Positions 16,094-24,715 of a stretch of DNA of 64,000 bases are shown piece by piece. How positions within the stretch are numbered: position 1 is the stretch's first letter; each line of letters begins with the position of its first letter. Source of the DNA: Arsenicitalea aurantiaca (GTDB lineage: Bacteria; Pseudomonadota; Alphaproteobacteria; Rhizobiales; Devosiaceae); the NCBI RefSeq assembly GCF_003994485.1, contig NZ_RZNJ01000006.1, positions 100,107 through 164,106 on the forward strand, in the 5' to 3' direction. A program made the translations under genes and the position numbers. The notes beneath the pieces are model-generated. The model worked only from the letters and a program-made list of their open reading frames with translations, had not been told where the DNA came from and did not search any database.

Positions 16094-17779
16094 TCACGCC
16101 CAGCCGCGCTTCTTGCTCGTCTTGCCGATGCCGGGATTGAAGGAATTTGTGGGGTCGAGCGTGCGGTAGAAATCGACGAGGGCAGGCTTGGCTTCGTAGA
16201 GGTGCCCCACATTGTGCTCGGCGGGATATTCGACCCCGCGCGAGGCGAGAAGGGCGAGGAGGCGCGTCTTGATGGCCGGAACATCCGCGCCCTTACGCAC
16301 CAGATATTCCTGATGCATGACGTGGCAGAAGAAGTGCCCGCAGACCGATTTGTGGACGAGCTCCCGATCGAGATCCTCGGGCAAAGCGGGGAGCCAGTCT
16401 GCCTCGTTTCTGGGGAGCGCGACGTCGAGGGCGAGGAGATCCTCGACCTCGCTGCGATGGGTGGCCTTGTAGCGGGGCGCCGCGCTGCCGAAGGCGAAGC
16501 GGTGCAGGAAAGCCGCACTCCCCTCCTCGGGCGTGCATTCGAAGACATCGCCGGTCGCGGAGGGAAAGAGCGTCGCGAAATAGGCGCGCGCCTCGGCAAC
16601 GCCGGGCCCGCCCATGCGCAGCATCAGATGATGCTCGAAGCGGTCGCGATAGGCGTTCATCCGGGCCGGCAGATGCTCGGGCAACAGCCCCATGGCGAAC
16701 TGCACCACATGATCCGAAATGGCGCCGCCGAGCCCGAGCTTTTCGGTCAGGCCATCGACCCAGCTTTTCATGGCAAAGGCTTGCGGCACGCGATCGGTCC
16801 CGAAGGTCTTGATCAGGAGGAAGATGTCCTTGCCATATTTCCGGGTCAGGTCGTAGCCGTCGCGATGGAGGTATTCCCCCGCAATGGGCAGGGTTTCAAA
16901 GCGCGAGAGGATATGCCGGCGAATGGCGGCGAGCTCGGTCGGATCATTCGAGCCAATATAGAAGACCTGCGAGTCGCTATCGGCGGGGAAGGTGTCGAGC
17001 CTCAGCGCGAAGACCGCGAGCCGGCCTGCGCTTCCCGAAGCCTCGAAGAGCTTGCGCGGATCGGCATTGTAGCGCGCCGGGGTATCGGCATCGATGTCCC
17101 GGACATGACGATGATAGTCATGGTCCGACGCGCGTCGGTTGCCCTCGGGCGCGATGTCGGCGGGGCCGTATTCGCCCCGGTCAAGCCGGCCCAGTATAGT
17201 TTCGGGATCCTCCCCGAGCGCGACGCCCAGATGATTGACGAGCCGCAGCCGCCCATCGGCGCCGAGCTGGGCATAGAGCGCAAGCTCGGTATAGGCGGGG
17301 CCGCGCTGGATGAGCGCGCCGCCCGAATTGTTGCAGACCCCGCCGACGACCGACGCGCCGATGCAGCTCGAACCAATGACCGAATGGGGTTCGCGCCCGA
17401 TGGGGCGGAGGGTCTTTTCGAGACGGTCGAGCGTGGCGCCGGGAAGCGCAATCACCTGCTGGCCGTCCCGGATCAGATCGATGCGCGCGATGCGCATGAC
17501 GTTGATGATGACGATGGGACGGTCATAGCCCTCCCCGAACGGGGTCGAGCCGCCGGTGATGCCGGTGTTGGCCGCCTGCACGATGACGATGACGCCGGCT
17601 TCGACGGCAGCCTCGAGCACGCGCCATTGTTCGAGCAGGTTGCCGGGGCGCACGACCGCGAGGACCTTGCCCCCGCCATAGCGGAAACCCTTGCTGTAGC
17701 GGCGGGTTTCGCGATCCCCGACGAGGACGTGGCGGGCGCCGACAAGGGCGCGAAAGGTTGAAACGAGAGACTCGGACAT
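16094..17779 (-). CDS. dld: Quinone-dependent D-lactate dehydrogenase Dld
   Basis: A 561-residue FAD-dependent, membrane-bound respiratory dehydrogenase that matches E. coli Dld throughout. QAANTGITGGSTPFG and GREPHSVIGSSCIGASVVGG with CNNSGGALIQRGPAYTE form the FAD domain; the C-terminal membrane-binding/cap part has ARMNAYRDRFEHHLM, CTPEEGSAAFLHRFAFG, YPAEHNVGHLY and FNPGIGKTSKK. It oxidises D-lactate to pyruvate and feeds the quinone pool. The start at MSESLVSTF matches the family, though no clear ribosome site precedes it; an in-frame ATG at 17839 is possible. It follows tctA after a hairpin, so it may belong to the Tct operon. Confidence 0.93.
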   Translation of the reverse strand: MSESLVSTFRALVGARHVLVGDRETRRYSKGFRYGGGKVLAVVRPGNLLEQWRVLEAAVEAGVIVIVQAANTGITGGSTPFGEGYDRPIVIINVMRIARIDLIRDGQQVIALPGATLDRLEKTLRPIGREPHSVIGSSCIGASVVGGVCNNSGGALIQRGPAYTELALYAQLGADGRLRLVNHLGVALGEDPETILGRLDRGEYGPADIAPEGNRRASDHDYHRHVRDIDADTPARYNADPRKLFEASGSAGRLAVFALRLDTFPADSDSQVFYIGSNDPTELAAIRRHILSRFETLPIAGEYLHRDGYDLTRKYGKDIFLLIKTFGTDRVPQAFAMKSWVDGLTEKLGLGGAISDHVVQFAMGLLPEHLPARMNAYRDRFEHHLMLRMGGPGVAEARAYFATLFPSATGDVFECTPEEGSAAFLHRFAFGSAAPRYKATHRSEVEDLLALDVALPRNEADWLPALPEDLDRELVHKSVCGHFFCHVMHQEYLVRKGADVPAIKTRLLALLASRGVEYPAEHNVGHLYEAKPALVDFYRTLDPTNSFNPGIGKTSKKRGWA

Positions 17780-17810
17780 GGACTCTGGAACCGCAGGAGG
17801 ATGGGTATGG

Positions 17811-17833
17811 CCCGCCCCGGAGACCGGGACGGG
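17811..17833 (-). terminator. GC-rich stem-loop between tctA and dld
   Basis: CCCGCCCCGG, loop AGA and CCGGGACGGG pair with one mismatch. It lies just after the tctA stop and has no T-run, so it is more likely an intra-operon processing or stabilising hairpin than a full terminator. Confidence 0.45.
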
Positions 17834-17842
17834 CGGCATAGC

Positions 17843-19354
17843 TTATAGCGGATTTTCGGCCGGTTTGCGTTTGCTCAGAAGCGGCCAGACGAGCGCGAGG
17901 AGGATGAGGACCAGCACGCCCAGAAGCGCGATGGCGATGGGGCTCGAGACGAAGATTCCCAGGCTGCCATTGGAGATGTCGAAGGCCTGCCGGATGCTGG
18001 TTTCGAGCCGCGGGGTGAGGACGAAGGCGAGCAGGAGCGGCGCGGCGGGATAGCCGGCCCGGCCCATGAGATAGGCGACGACGCCCACCCCGATCATCAT
18101 CCAGACCTCGAACATGCTGCCGCTGACGCTGTAGGCGGCGACGATGCAGACGACCCCGACGATCGGCACGAGGATGCCGGTGGGCACCCAGAGGATGCGC
18201 ATGAGGAAGGGGATGATGAGGAAGGCCGCAATGACCGCCATGACGTTGCCGATATACATCGACGAGATCAGCCCCCAGACGAAGTCGGGCTGGTTCTGGA
18301 AGAGCAGCGGGCCGGGCTGGAGCCCCCACATCATGAGCCCGCCGAGCAGGATCGCCGAAGTGCCCGAGCCCGGAATGCCGAGCGAGAGCAGCGGGGCGAA
18401 CGAGCCGACGGCGGCCGAATTGTTGCCCGATTCCGCGGCGGCAACACCCTCGGCCGCGCCTTTGCCCATCTGCTCGCGATTGCGGCCAACGCGACGCTCG
18501 AGAATGTAGGCAAAAAAGCTGCCCGTGGTTGCGCCGGCGCCAGGTACGACGCCGGTGAGCGTGCCGAGGAAACCCGAGCGGACGCTGACGGGAAGGAGCG
18601 CGCGCAGATCCCCGGCGCCGGGGAGGGAATCCCTCAGCCCCAGCTGCGGGCGGGCAACGGGCTGGGTGGTGCGGGCGGCCATCATTTCGAGCAGCTGGGC
18701 AAAGCCGAACATGCCGATGACGAGCGGAATGAAGTTGATGCCGTTGAGGAGGTAAATGGAATCGAGGGTGAAGCGCGGCTGCCCGAACGTGGTGCCGATG
18801 CCGATGGTGGCGAGCATGATGCCGACGGCGGTCGCGGCGAGGCCTTTGAGCACGTTGGTGCCCAGGAGCCAGCCGATGGAGGTGAGCGCGACGAGGATGA
18901 GGAGCCCGGTTTCGGCCGGGCCGAAGCGCAGGCCGAAATCGGCGAGCAGGGGCCCGGTGAAGGTGAGGATGACGATGCCGATCGTGCCGCCGATGAAGGA
19001 GGCGTAATTGGCGGCAAAGAGCGCCTTGCCGCCGCGACCGTCGCGCGACATGGGGTAGCCGTCCATCGCCGTCATCACTGCAGGCGCATCGCCCGGGATG
19101 TTGAGAAGGATGGCGCTGTAGGCGCCGCCGAACATGCAGCCGAAATAGACCGCGGCGAGCATGATGATGGCGGTGGTGGGATCAAGCCCGAAGGTCAGGG
19201 GCAGGAGGAGCGCGATGGCGGTGACCGAGCCGAGGCCCGGGATTGCCCCGATGACGATGCCGAGGACCGAGCCGATGAGCGCGGCGAGCAGATTGTTGGG
19301 CAGAAGCGCAGTGCCGAAGCCCGATATGAGGGCCTGCAGGGTTTCGAGCATCAC
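17843..19354 (-). CDS. tctA: Tripartite tricarboxylate transporter large permease TctA
   Basis: A 503-residue, roughly 12-segment membrane protein. GIVIGAIPGLGSVTAIALLLP near the N-terminus and TGVVPGAGATTGSFFAYILER in the middle are the two repeated TctA signature segments, and GVAAAESGNNSAAVGSF follows. It is the main permease for substrate captured by TctC. It overlaps tctB by 4 nt and precedes dld. Substrates of Tct systems are carboxylates; which one is not visible here. Confidence 0.95.
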   Translation of the reverse strand: MMLETLQALISGFGTALLPNNLLAALIGSVLGIVIGAIPGLGSVTAIALLLPLTFGLDPTTAIIMLAAVYFGCMFGGAYSAILLNIPGDAPAVMTAMDGYPMSRDGRGGKALFAANYASFIGGTIGIVILTFTGPLLADFGLRFGPAETGLLILVALTSIGWLLGTNVLKGLAATAVGIMLATIGIGTTFGQPRFTLDSIYLLNGINFIPLVIGMFGFAQLLEMMAARTTQPVARPQLGLRDSLPGAGDLRALLPVSVRSGFLGTLTGVVPGAGATTGSFFAYILERRVGRNREQMGKGAAEGVAAAESGNNSAAVGSFAPLLSLGIPGSGTSAILLGGLMMWGLQPGPLLFQNQPDFVWGLISSMYIGNVMAVIAAFLIIPFLMRILWVPTGILVPIVGVVCIVAAYSVSGSMFEVWMMIGVGVVAYLMGRAGYPAAPLLLAFVLTPRLETSIRQAFDISNGSLGIFVSSPIAIALLGVLVLILLALVWPLLSKRKPAENPL

Positions 19355-19836
19355 CAGCCTCCGAGCATTGCAAAGAGGGACGGCACGAGGGTGTCGGGGA
19401 AGCGGATGCCGAGCCAGACCCCGAAGAGCAGATAGACGATGGCCAGTGCGATGGCGGCCGAGAGCAGCGCCTGGATCCAGGAGCGCTTCTCGACGAAGCG
19501 GATCCAGATGAGCACGAAGAGCGTCATCGCCTCGGTCATGCCGATGACCGGCACCATGAGGACCGCGATGACGGCGGCCACGAAGGGCGAGAAATCGCGC
19601 CAGCGCACCGTGCCCAGTTCAGCCCCGCTGCGGCGGACGAGCTCGATGCCCGCGCCACCCGCGGCGAGGAGCCCCGCAATGGTCGGGAAAAAGCCGGCGC
19701 CCGGCCCGTTGTTCTGCCAGAAGCCGTAGCGGAAGAGGCCGAAGCCGGCAAAGACGAGGCCGGCGATGACGATGGCGAGCGATATGGCGGCCTCGAGGCT
19801 CAGCCAGCCCCGCGTCGGGCGATCGATGTTGCTCAT
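19351..19836 (-). CDS. tctB: Tripartite tricarboxylate transporter small permease TctB
   Basis: A 161-residue, four-segment membrane protein of the TctB family. FGLFRYGFWQNNGPGAGFFPTI is the usual N-terminal signature, and IWIRFVEKRSWIQALLSA lies before the last helix. The start at MSNIDRPTRG is preferred to an in-frame ATG 18 nt upstream because GGAGAAGG sits directly before it. It lies between tctC and tctA. Confidence 0.9.
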   Translation of the reverse strand: MSNIDRPTRGWLSLEAAISLAIVIAGLVFAGFGLFRYGFWQNNGPGAGFFPTIAGLLAAGGAGIELVRRSGAELGTVRWRDFSPFVAAVIAVLMVPVIGMTEAMTLFVLIWIRFVEKRSWIQALLSAAIALAIVYLLFGVWLGIRFPDTLVPSLFAMLGGW

Positions 19837-19860
19837 GACCTTCTCCGCGAACAAGAGGAT

Positions 19861-19890
19861 CGCCGCGCCCCGAGGGTTCGGAGCGCGGCG
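19861..19890 (-). repeat. GC-rich stem-loop directly after tctC
   Basis: CGCCGCGC, 14 bases and GCGCGGCG form an eight-pair stem between the tctC stop and the tctB start. Hairpins in this position often protect the upstream binding-protein mRNA and lower expression of the permeases. There is no T-run. Confidence 0.6.
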
Positions 19891-19897
19891 GGATCGA

Positions 19898-20872
19898 TCA
19901 GTTGATGAAGCCGAGATCGGTCAGAAGGACGATGTAGCGTTCTTCTTCCTGCTCCCAGAACGCCTTGGAATCGGCGGCGTTCATGTAGGTGGGGATGAGG
20001 CTGTTGGCCTCCACATCCGCCTGCCATTCGGCGGTTTCGGCGACCTGGCCGAGCACGTTGTCCCAATAGGCGATCATTTCATCGGTCATGCCCGGAGGGC
20101 CGGCATAGCCGCGGAACATCTCGAAGACCGCATCGGGATAGCCCTGCTCGGTGAAGGTCGGGATATCGGCGAAGATGCCGCCGAGCCGCTCGGTCGAGAA
20201 GGTGCCGAGGATGCGCACCGAACCGGCCTCGAGCTGGGCCGAGATCTCGCCCGGATTGAAGATGCCGGCGGTGACGTGGCCACCGAGCAGCGCCGAGACG
20301 ATGTCGCCCGCCCCGTCGAAGGGCACGTATTGAAGCGCATTGCCGGTCGGGGTGTCGAGGATGGCAAAGACGAGATTGTCCTCGCCGCCGCGCGCCGCGC
20401 CGCCGATGGTGATGCTCTGGGGATTGGCCGTGCCGGCCTCGAGGAAGGCGTCGAAATCCTCATAGGGGGCATCGGCCTGGACCGCGAGCATCAGCGTGTC
20501 GAGCGCGAGAGTGCCGAGGGGGGTGATGTTCTCGAGCTTGACGGCCGCATCGTTGGAGAGCGTGCTCATCATCTGGCCGGAGTTGAAGGTCATCATCGCG
20601 GTGCCGTCGCCGACGCGGCTGGCGACATAGGTGTTGCCGACCGCGCCCGAGCCGCCGGGGCGGTTGAGAACGACGATGTTGCGCGAGACCAGATTGTTCT
20701 GGCGGATGGCCTCGGCGAGGGCGCGGGCATTGAGATCGCTGCCGCCGCCGGCGCTATAGGGCACGACGAGCTCGACATTGCGATTGGGGGTCCAGCCGCC
20801 ATCCTGGGCGAGGGCTGGCCCGCCGACGATTGCTGCGGCAAAGGCCGCGAGGGCGAGGGTCTTGAGGTTCAC
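19898..20872 (-). CDS. tctC: Tripartite tricarboxylate transporter substrate-binding protein TctC
   Basis: A 324-residue Bug/TctC-family periplasmic protein with a signal peptide (LKTLALAAFAAAIVGGPALAQ). The family motifs are visible: VELVVPYSAGGGSDLNARALAEAI, VVLNRPGGSGAVGNTYVA and, later, GGIFADIPTFTEQGYPD. The start is a GTG at 20872, directly after AAGGAGGAG; an in-frame ATG at 20926 would add residues that do not resemble a signal peptide. It binds a carboxylate and passes it to TctAB. Confidence 0.93.
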   Translation of the reverse strand: MNLKTLALAAFAAAIVGGPALAQDGGWTPNRNVELVVPYSAGGGSDLNARALAEAIRQNNLVSRNIVVLNRPGGSGAVGNTYVASRVGDGTAMMTFNSGQMMSTLSNDAAVKLENITPLGTLALDTLMLAVQADAPYEDFDAFLEAGTANPQSITIGGAARGGEDNLVFAILDTPTGNALQYVPFDGAGDIVSALLGGHVTAGIFNPGEISAQLEAGSVRILGTFSTERLGGIFADIPTFTEQGYPDAVFEMFRGYAGPPGMTDEMIAYWDNVLGQVAETAEWQADVEANSLIPTYMNAADSKAFWEQEEERYIVLLTDLGFIN

Positions 20873-20939
20873 GAAAATCTCCTCCTTGAAGTGTCGTGAC
20901 GGGTGAACTGCCGGCGAGGGGGGCACGGCAGGGTTCGTC

Positions 20940-20955
20940 CCGGCCCTGCGGCCGG
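20940..20955. repeat. Small GC hairpin in the gap before tctC
   Basis: CCGGCC, CTGC and GGCCGG form a six-pair stem inside the 131-bp gap between the hydratase stop and the tctC start. Nothing else stands out in the gap except the tctC ribosome site. Confidence 0.4.
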
Positions 20956-21003
20956 TGACGGATTGGGAATGGCAGTGCGGGGAAACGGCATGGCGCCCCT
21001 CCC

Positions 21004-21783
21004 CTAGCGGCCGGTCCAGGCCGGGCGCGCCTTGGCCTTGAAAGCGGCGATGCCGGTGCGGAAATCGGCGCTGCCATAGGCCTCGGCAATGAGATCATCG
21101 GCATCGGGAAGCACGCCCGCATCGAGGACGCGGCCGATCGCCTGCTTGCTGACGCGAAGCGTGATCGGGGCGTTCCCCGCGATGCGGGCGGCGAGCGCCG
21201 CGATCCGGTCCTCCAGCGTGTCGCGCGCGACGATCTCGAAGATGAAGCCGCAGGCGAGCGCTTCCTCTGCGCCGAGGAAATCCCCCACCATCAGCAGGCG
21301 TTTGGCGCGGGAGGCGCCGAAACCGGCGACCAGCCGCGCATAATTCTCGATCGAGAGGCAATTGCCGACGGTCTTGGCGATCGGCACGCCCATGCGCGCA
21401 TCGGGGGTCGCGATCCGCAGATCGCAGACCGAGGCAAGGTTGAGCCCGCCGCCCACCGCCCAGCCCTCGATGACGGCGAGGGTCGGAAACGGCAGGTCCG
21501 CCAGTGCGCGGGTGTAGATCTCCATCTCGGCTTCGTAGGCGACGCCGTCCGCGCCCGTCTCAAAGCTCTCGAAGATGCCGATGTCGGAGCCGGCGACGAA
21601 CGCTTCCCCGCCCGCCCCGCGCAGGATGGCAAGGCGGATGTCGTCGCGGCCGGCAAGCGTGCGGCAGATCTCGTGGAGATCGGCATACATCGGCTTGGTC
21701 ATCGCGTTGCGCGCTTCGGGGCGGTCGAAGACGATGCGGGCGATGCCCTGATCGAGCGTTAGGGTGACGCGGCCAGGGTTCAT
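21004..21783 (-). CDS. Enoyl-CoA hydratase/isomerase family protein
   Basis: A 259-residue crotonase-fold protein. FDRPEARNAMTKPMYADL opens it, GEAFVAGSDIGIFESF is the first oxyanion-hole loop, and EGWAVGGGLNLASVCDLRIATPDARMG is the second; VGNCLSIENYARL takes the place of the usual catalytic-glutamate stretch. The exact reaction cannot be read from sequence. It overlaps the CoA-transferase gene by 4 nt (ATGA), so a CoA ester made by that enzyme is its probable substrate. Confidence 0.88.
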   Translation of the reverse strand: MNPGRVTLTLDQGIARIVFDRPEARNAMTKPMYADLHEICRTLAGRDDIRLAILRGAGGEAFVAGSDIGIFESFETGADGVAYEAEMEIYTRALADLPFPTLAVIEGWAVGGGLNLASVCDLRIATPDARMGVPIAKTVGNCLSIENYARLVAGFGASRAKRLLMVGDFLGAEEALACGFIFEIVARDTLEDRIAALAARIAGNAPITLRVSKQAIGRVLDAGVLPDADDLIAEAYGSADFRTGIAAFKAKARPAWTGR

Positions 21784-23027
21784 CCGAAGGCACCCTCTGC
21801 GCGGAAATCGGCGAGGCGATCCGAATGGCCCAGTTCGGCGAGGATCTCCTCGGTGTGTTCGCCCAGGAGCGGCGGATGCCGGCGAAGCGCCTGCGGCGTG
21901 CGCGAGAGCCTCACCGGAAAGCCGAGCGTCCTGATCGTGCCCTCGACGGGATGGACGAGCTCCTGCACCATGTTGCGCGCGATGACGTGCTCGCTCGAAA
22001 GCGACTGGGCGAAATCGTTGATCGGCCCGGCCGGAATGCCGGCGCCGAGCAGGCGCTCGATCCAGTTGGCGACCGTGTCGGTGAGGAAGACTTCGTTGAG
22101 CGCTTCGACCAGCGCCTCGCGGTTCTGCAGCCGATCGCGGTTTTCGGCAAAGCGCGGATCCTCGAGGAGGTCGGGGCGGGCAATGGTCTGGCAGAGCAGC
22201 GTCCAGAGCTTCTGGTTGGCCGCGCCGAGCACGAACATGCCGTCGCTGGCGGCGAAGGCCTGATAGGGCGCGCTCATGCGGTTGGCCGAGCCCATGGGTT
22301 CGGGGGACCGGCCGGTGGCCCAGAATTCGGTCGCTTCCCAGATCGAGAGCCCGAGCGCGGCCTCAAAGAGCGAGGCATCGACGAACTGTCCGCGCCCGGT
22401 GGCCTGGCGGCCGATCACGGCGCTCAGAATGCCGTAGAGCGCGAAGAGCCCCGCGCCCAGATCGCCGACCGAAACGCCCGACTTTACCGGCTGCTGGCCC
22501 TTGATGCCCATCGCGCTCATGACCCCCGACATGGCCTGGGCGATGAGATCGAAGCCGGGGCGCTGCGACCAGGGGCCGCTCTGGCCGAAGCCCGAGATGC
22601 TTGCATACACGATTGCCGGGTTGATCTTCTCGAGCGTCTCGTAATCGACGCCGAGCTTGCGCGAGACGCCGGGCCGGCTGTTCTCGACGACGATGTCGGC
22701 GGTGCGCACCAAGTCATAGAAGACAGCCCGGCCGGCTTCGGATTTGAGGTTGAGCTCGATGCTGCGCTTGTTACGGTTGAGGGCGAGGAAGCCGGGGCTG
22801 TCCGATCCCTTCATGCGAAAGCCCATGGCTTTGCGCGTCTGATCCCCCGATTTCGGCGGCTCGACCTTGATAACGTCCGCGCCCATGTCGCCCAGGAGCA
22901 TGCAGCAGAAGGGCCCGGCCATGACCTGGCTCAGATCGAGCACCCGCAGGCCGGCAAGCGGCAGCGGGTCGGCACCGGCAGGTGCGGCAGCGGGAGCCTG
23001 GGCGGCGGGCATTGGGGCAGACGACAT
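21780..23027 (-). CDS. Class III (CaiB/BaiF family) CoA-transferase
   Basis: A 415-residue family III CoA-transferase. LRVLDLSQVMAGPFCCMLLGDMGADVIKVEPP is the standard opening in substance, ALNRNKRSIELNLKS and ENSRPGVSRKLGVDYE follow, and VGDLGAGLFALYGIL carries the aspartate that forms the acyl intermediate. It moves CoA to a carboxylate, presumably the acid imported by TctABC, before the hydratase acts. The first about 20 residues are rich in alanine and proline. The gene starts the minus-strand operon facing the GntR gene. Confidence 0.9.
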   Translation of the reverse strand: MSSAPMPAAQAPAAAPAGADPLPLAGLRVLDLSQVMAGPFCCMLLGDMGADVIKVEPPKSGDQTRKAMGFRMKGSDSPGFLALNRNKRSIELNLKSEAGRAVFYDLVRTADIVVENSRPGVSRKLGVDYETLEKINPAIVYASISGFGQSGPWSQRPGFDLIAQAMSGVMSAMGIKGQQPVKSGVSVGDLGAGLFALYGILSAVIGRQATGRGQFVDASLFEAALGLSIWEATEFWATGRSPEPMGSANRMSAPYQAFAASDGMFVLGAANQKLWTLLCQTIARPDLLEDPRFAENRDRLQNREALVEALNEVFLTDTVANWIERLLGAGIPAGPINDFAQSLSSEHVIARNMVQELVHPVEGTIRTLGFPVRLSRTPQALRRHPPLLGEHTEEILAELGHSDRLADFRAEGAFG

Positions 23028-23084
23028 GAAACCTCCTCGAACGCGGCGGGGCCCTCATTCCTCCGCCCGGTCTTGATCTCAATC

Positions 23085-23094
23085 TTGTATACAA
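23085..23094. promoter_or_regulatory. Putative GntR operator, TTGTATACAA
   Basis: A perfect 10-base palindrome in the 148-bp divergent gap between the CoA-transferase operon and its GntR regulator. TTGTATACAA-like sequences are common sites for FadR-subfamily GntR proteins. It is an AT-rich island in GC-rich DNA. The rest of the gap shows no other clear element. Confidence 0.6.
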
Positions 23095-23175
23095 AAATGG
23101 CGCGGTCAACCCGGTTTCTGCTCGCGCCGATTTGGCTTGGCTCTAAGACGGCTTGTGCATAAGGTTCACCATATC

Positions 23176-23880
23176 ATGAGCGTCATAACCCCCGAACGTA
23201 CCGAAACCCCGAGCGCAGCGCCCCGGGGGCAATTGCACATCCAGACCGTCGGCCGGCTGCGCGAGATGATCATGAACGGCGTGCTGCCGCCGGGCGCACG
23301 GCTGCGGGAAGTGCAGCTTTGCGGGGCGTTAGGAGTGTCCCGTACGCCGGTGCGCGAAGCGTTGCGCACGCTCGCCGCCGAGGGACTGGTGGATCTTCTG
23401 CCCAACAAGAGCGTCGTGGTCGCGCGGCTGCGGGCGCCCGACATCGTCCATCTCTATCGCGTCTTCGGCGCGCTCGAGGGTCTCGCCGGCGAGCTTGCCT
23501 GCGCGCGCGTCACCGCCGACGAGATCGCCGAGATCGGCCGGCTGCTGAGCGAAATGGTCGACTTGCATGCAAAAGCGGACCGGACGGGCTATATGGCGAT
23601 CAACCACGCCATCCACCGGCGCGTGGTGGAGATTTCAGCCAATCCGATCCTCGAGGCGCAGTGGCGTACGCTGCTGCCGCGCGTCGAGCGCGCCCGGGCG
23701 CTCGCCAATCTCGATCGCGACCGCTGGAGCGCGGCGCTTTTCGAGCACTCCAAGATGTTCGCCGCCCTCGCCGGCCGCGACGGCCCGCTGCTCAACCGCC
23801 TGACGCGCGAGCACTTCCTCAACGGCCTGCCTTCCACCACGGCACAGGCCGAACGCGCCGCAGAAGGCCCGACGGGATAG
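23176..23880 (+). CDS. GntR-family regulator, FadR subfamily (FCD domain)
   Basis: A 234-residue regulator. The winged-helix part has LREMIMNGVLPPGARLREVQLCGALGVSRTPVREALRTLAAEGLV; the C-terminal all-helical FCD domain has a NHAIHRRVVEIS segment with metal-ligand-type histidines. The start at MSVITPERTE was chosen over a codon at 23137 because the HTH then sits at the usual distance. It is divergent from the CoA-transferase/Tct operon and probably represses it. It ends directly against the next, convergent gene with no spacer. Confidence 0.9.
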   Translation: MSVITPERTETPSAAPRGQLHIQTVGRLREMIMNGVLPPGARLREVQLCGALGVSRTPVREALRTLAAEGLVDLLPNKSVVVARLRAPDIVHLYRVFGALEGLAGELACARVTADEIAEIGRLLSEMVDLHAKADRTGYMAINHAIHRRVVEISANPILEAQWRTLLPRVERARALANLDRDRWSAALFEHSKMFAALAGRDGPLLNRLTREHFLNGLPSTTAQAERAAEGPTG

Positions 23881-24693
23881 TCAGTCGAAGACCGGCCCCC
23901 AGTCCCGCACGATGAGGCGTTCGCCACGATCGAGCGCGGCCATGGCCCGCATGTCGTCATCGTCGAGCGTTAAGCCGGTGGCGCCGAAATTGGCCCGCAG
24001 CCGTCCGGCATCGGCAGACGAGGGTATGACGATGAGATCGAGCGCCATCAGATAGGCGAGTGAAACCTGCTCTGGGGTCGCCCCGTGCTTTTCGGCGATC
24101 CGGCAGATTTCCGGCTCCGATGCAACGCGGCCGCCGGCAATGGGCATGTAGCAGGTGACCGCGATGCCCCTCGAGCGGCAATGGGCGACGAGCGCCCGGT
24201 TCTGCAGGAACGGGTGCACCTCGACCTGATTGTTGGCGATGAGATTTTCCCCGATGATCGCCTCGGAACGCTCCAGATAGGCGATCGGGAAGTTCGAGAC
24301 GCCGATTTGCCGGACGAGGCCGAGCGAAAGCGCCTCGGCCATCTGAGGCATGTAGGTTTCGAGCGGATATTCCCCGTTCTTGGCCGGCCAGTGGACCAGC
24401 GCCAGGTCGATGACGTCGATCCCGAGTTCCTCGGCGCTGCGCCGGAGGCTCGGCACCACGTCACCGGGCCCAAGATTGCTGGTGCTGACCTTGGTCGTGA
24501 CAAAGAAATCTTCCCGGGGCAGGCCCGAATGCCGCATGGCCTCGCCGCATTCGGCCTCGCTGCGGTAGTCCTGGGCGGTATCAAGATGGCGGTAGCCGAT
24601 CTCGATTGCCGCCTCGATCGCGGCGACGCCCTCGGGGCCGTTTCTCTTGGCCGTGCCGAGGCCCAGCTGCGGAATAGCGTTGATGGTTTTCAA
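23881..24693 (-). CDS. Aldo/keto reductase
   Basis: A 270-residue NADPH-dependent aldo/keto reductase. The catalytic tetrad is visible: aspartate and tyrosine in HLDTAQDYRSEAECG, lysine in FVTTKVST and histidine in LVHWP. VEVHPFLQN and IPSSADAGRLRANF fit the cofactor-binding half. It is the last gene of the TRAP operon, 22 nt after dctM, so it may reduce a keto- or aldehyde-acid derived from the imported sugar acid. Confidence 0.9.
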   Translation of the reverse strand: MKTINAIPQLGLGTAKRNGPEGVAAIEAAIEIGYRHLDTAQDYRSEAECGEAMRHSGLPREDFFVTTKVSTSNLGPGDVVPSLRRSAEELGIDVIDLALVHWPAKNGEYPLETYMPQMAEALSLGLVRQIGVSNFPIAYLERSEAIIGENLIANNQVEVHPFLQNRALVAHCRSRGIAVTCYMPIAGGRVASEPEICRIAEKHGATPEQVSLAYLMALDLIVIPSSADAGRLRANFGATGLTLDDDDMRAMAALDRGERLIVRDWGPVFD

Positions 24694-24715
24694 GAGCGGC
24701 GATCCTTAGCGGCGG

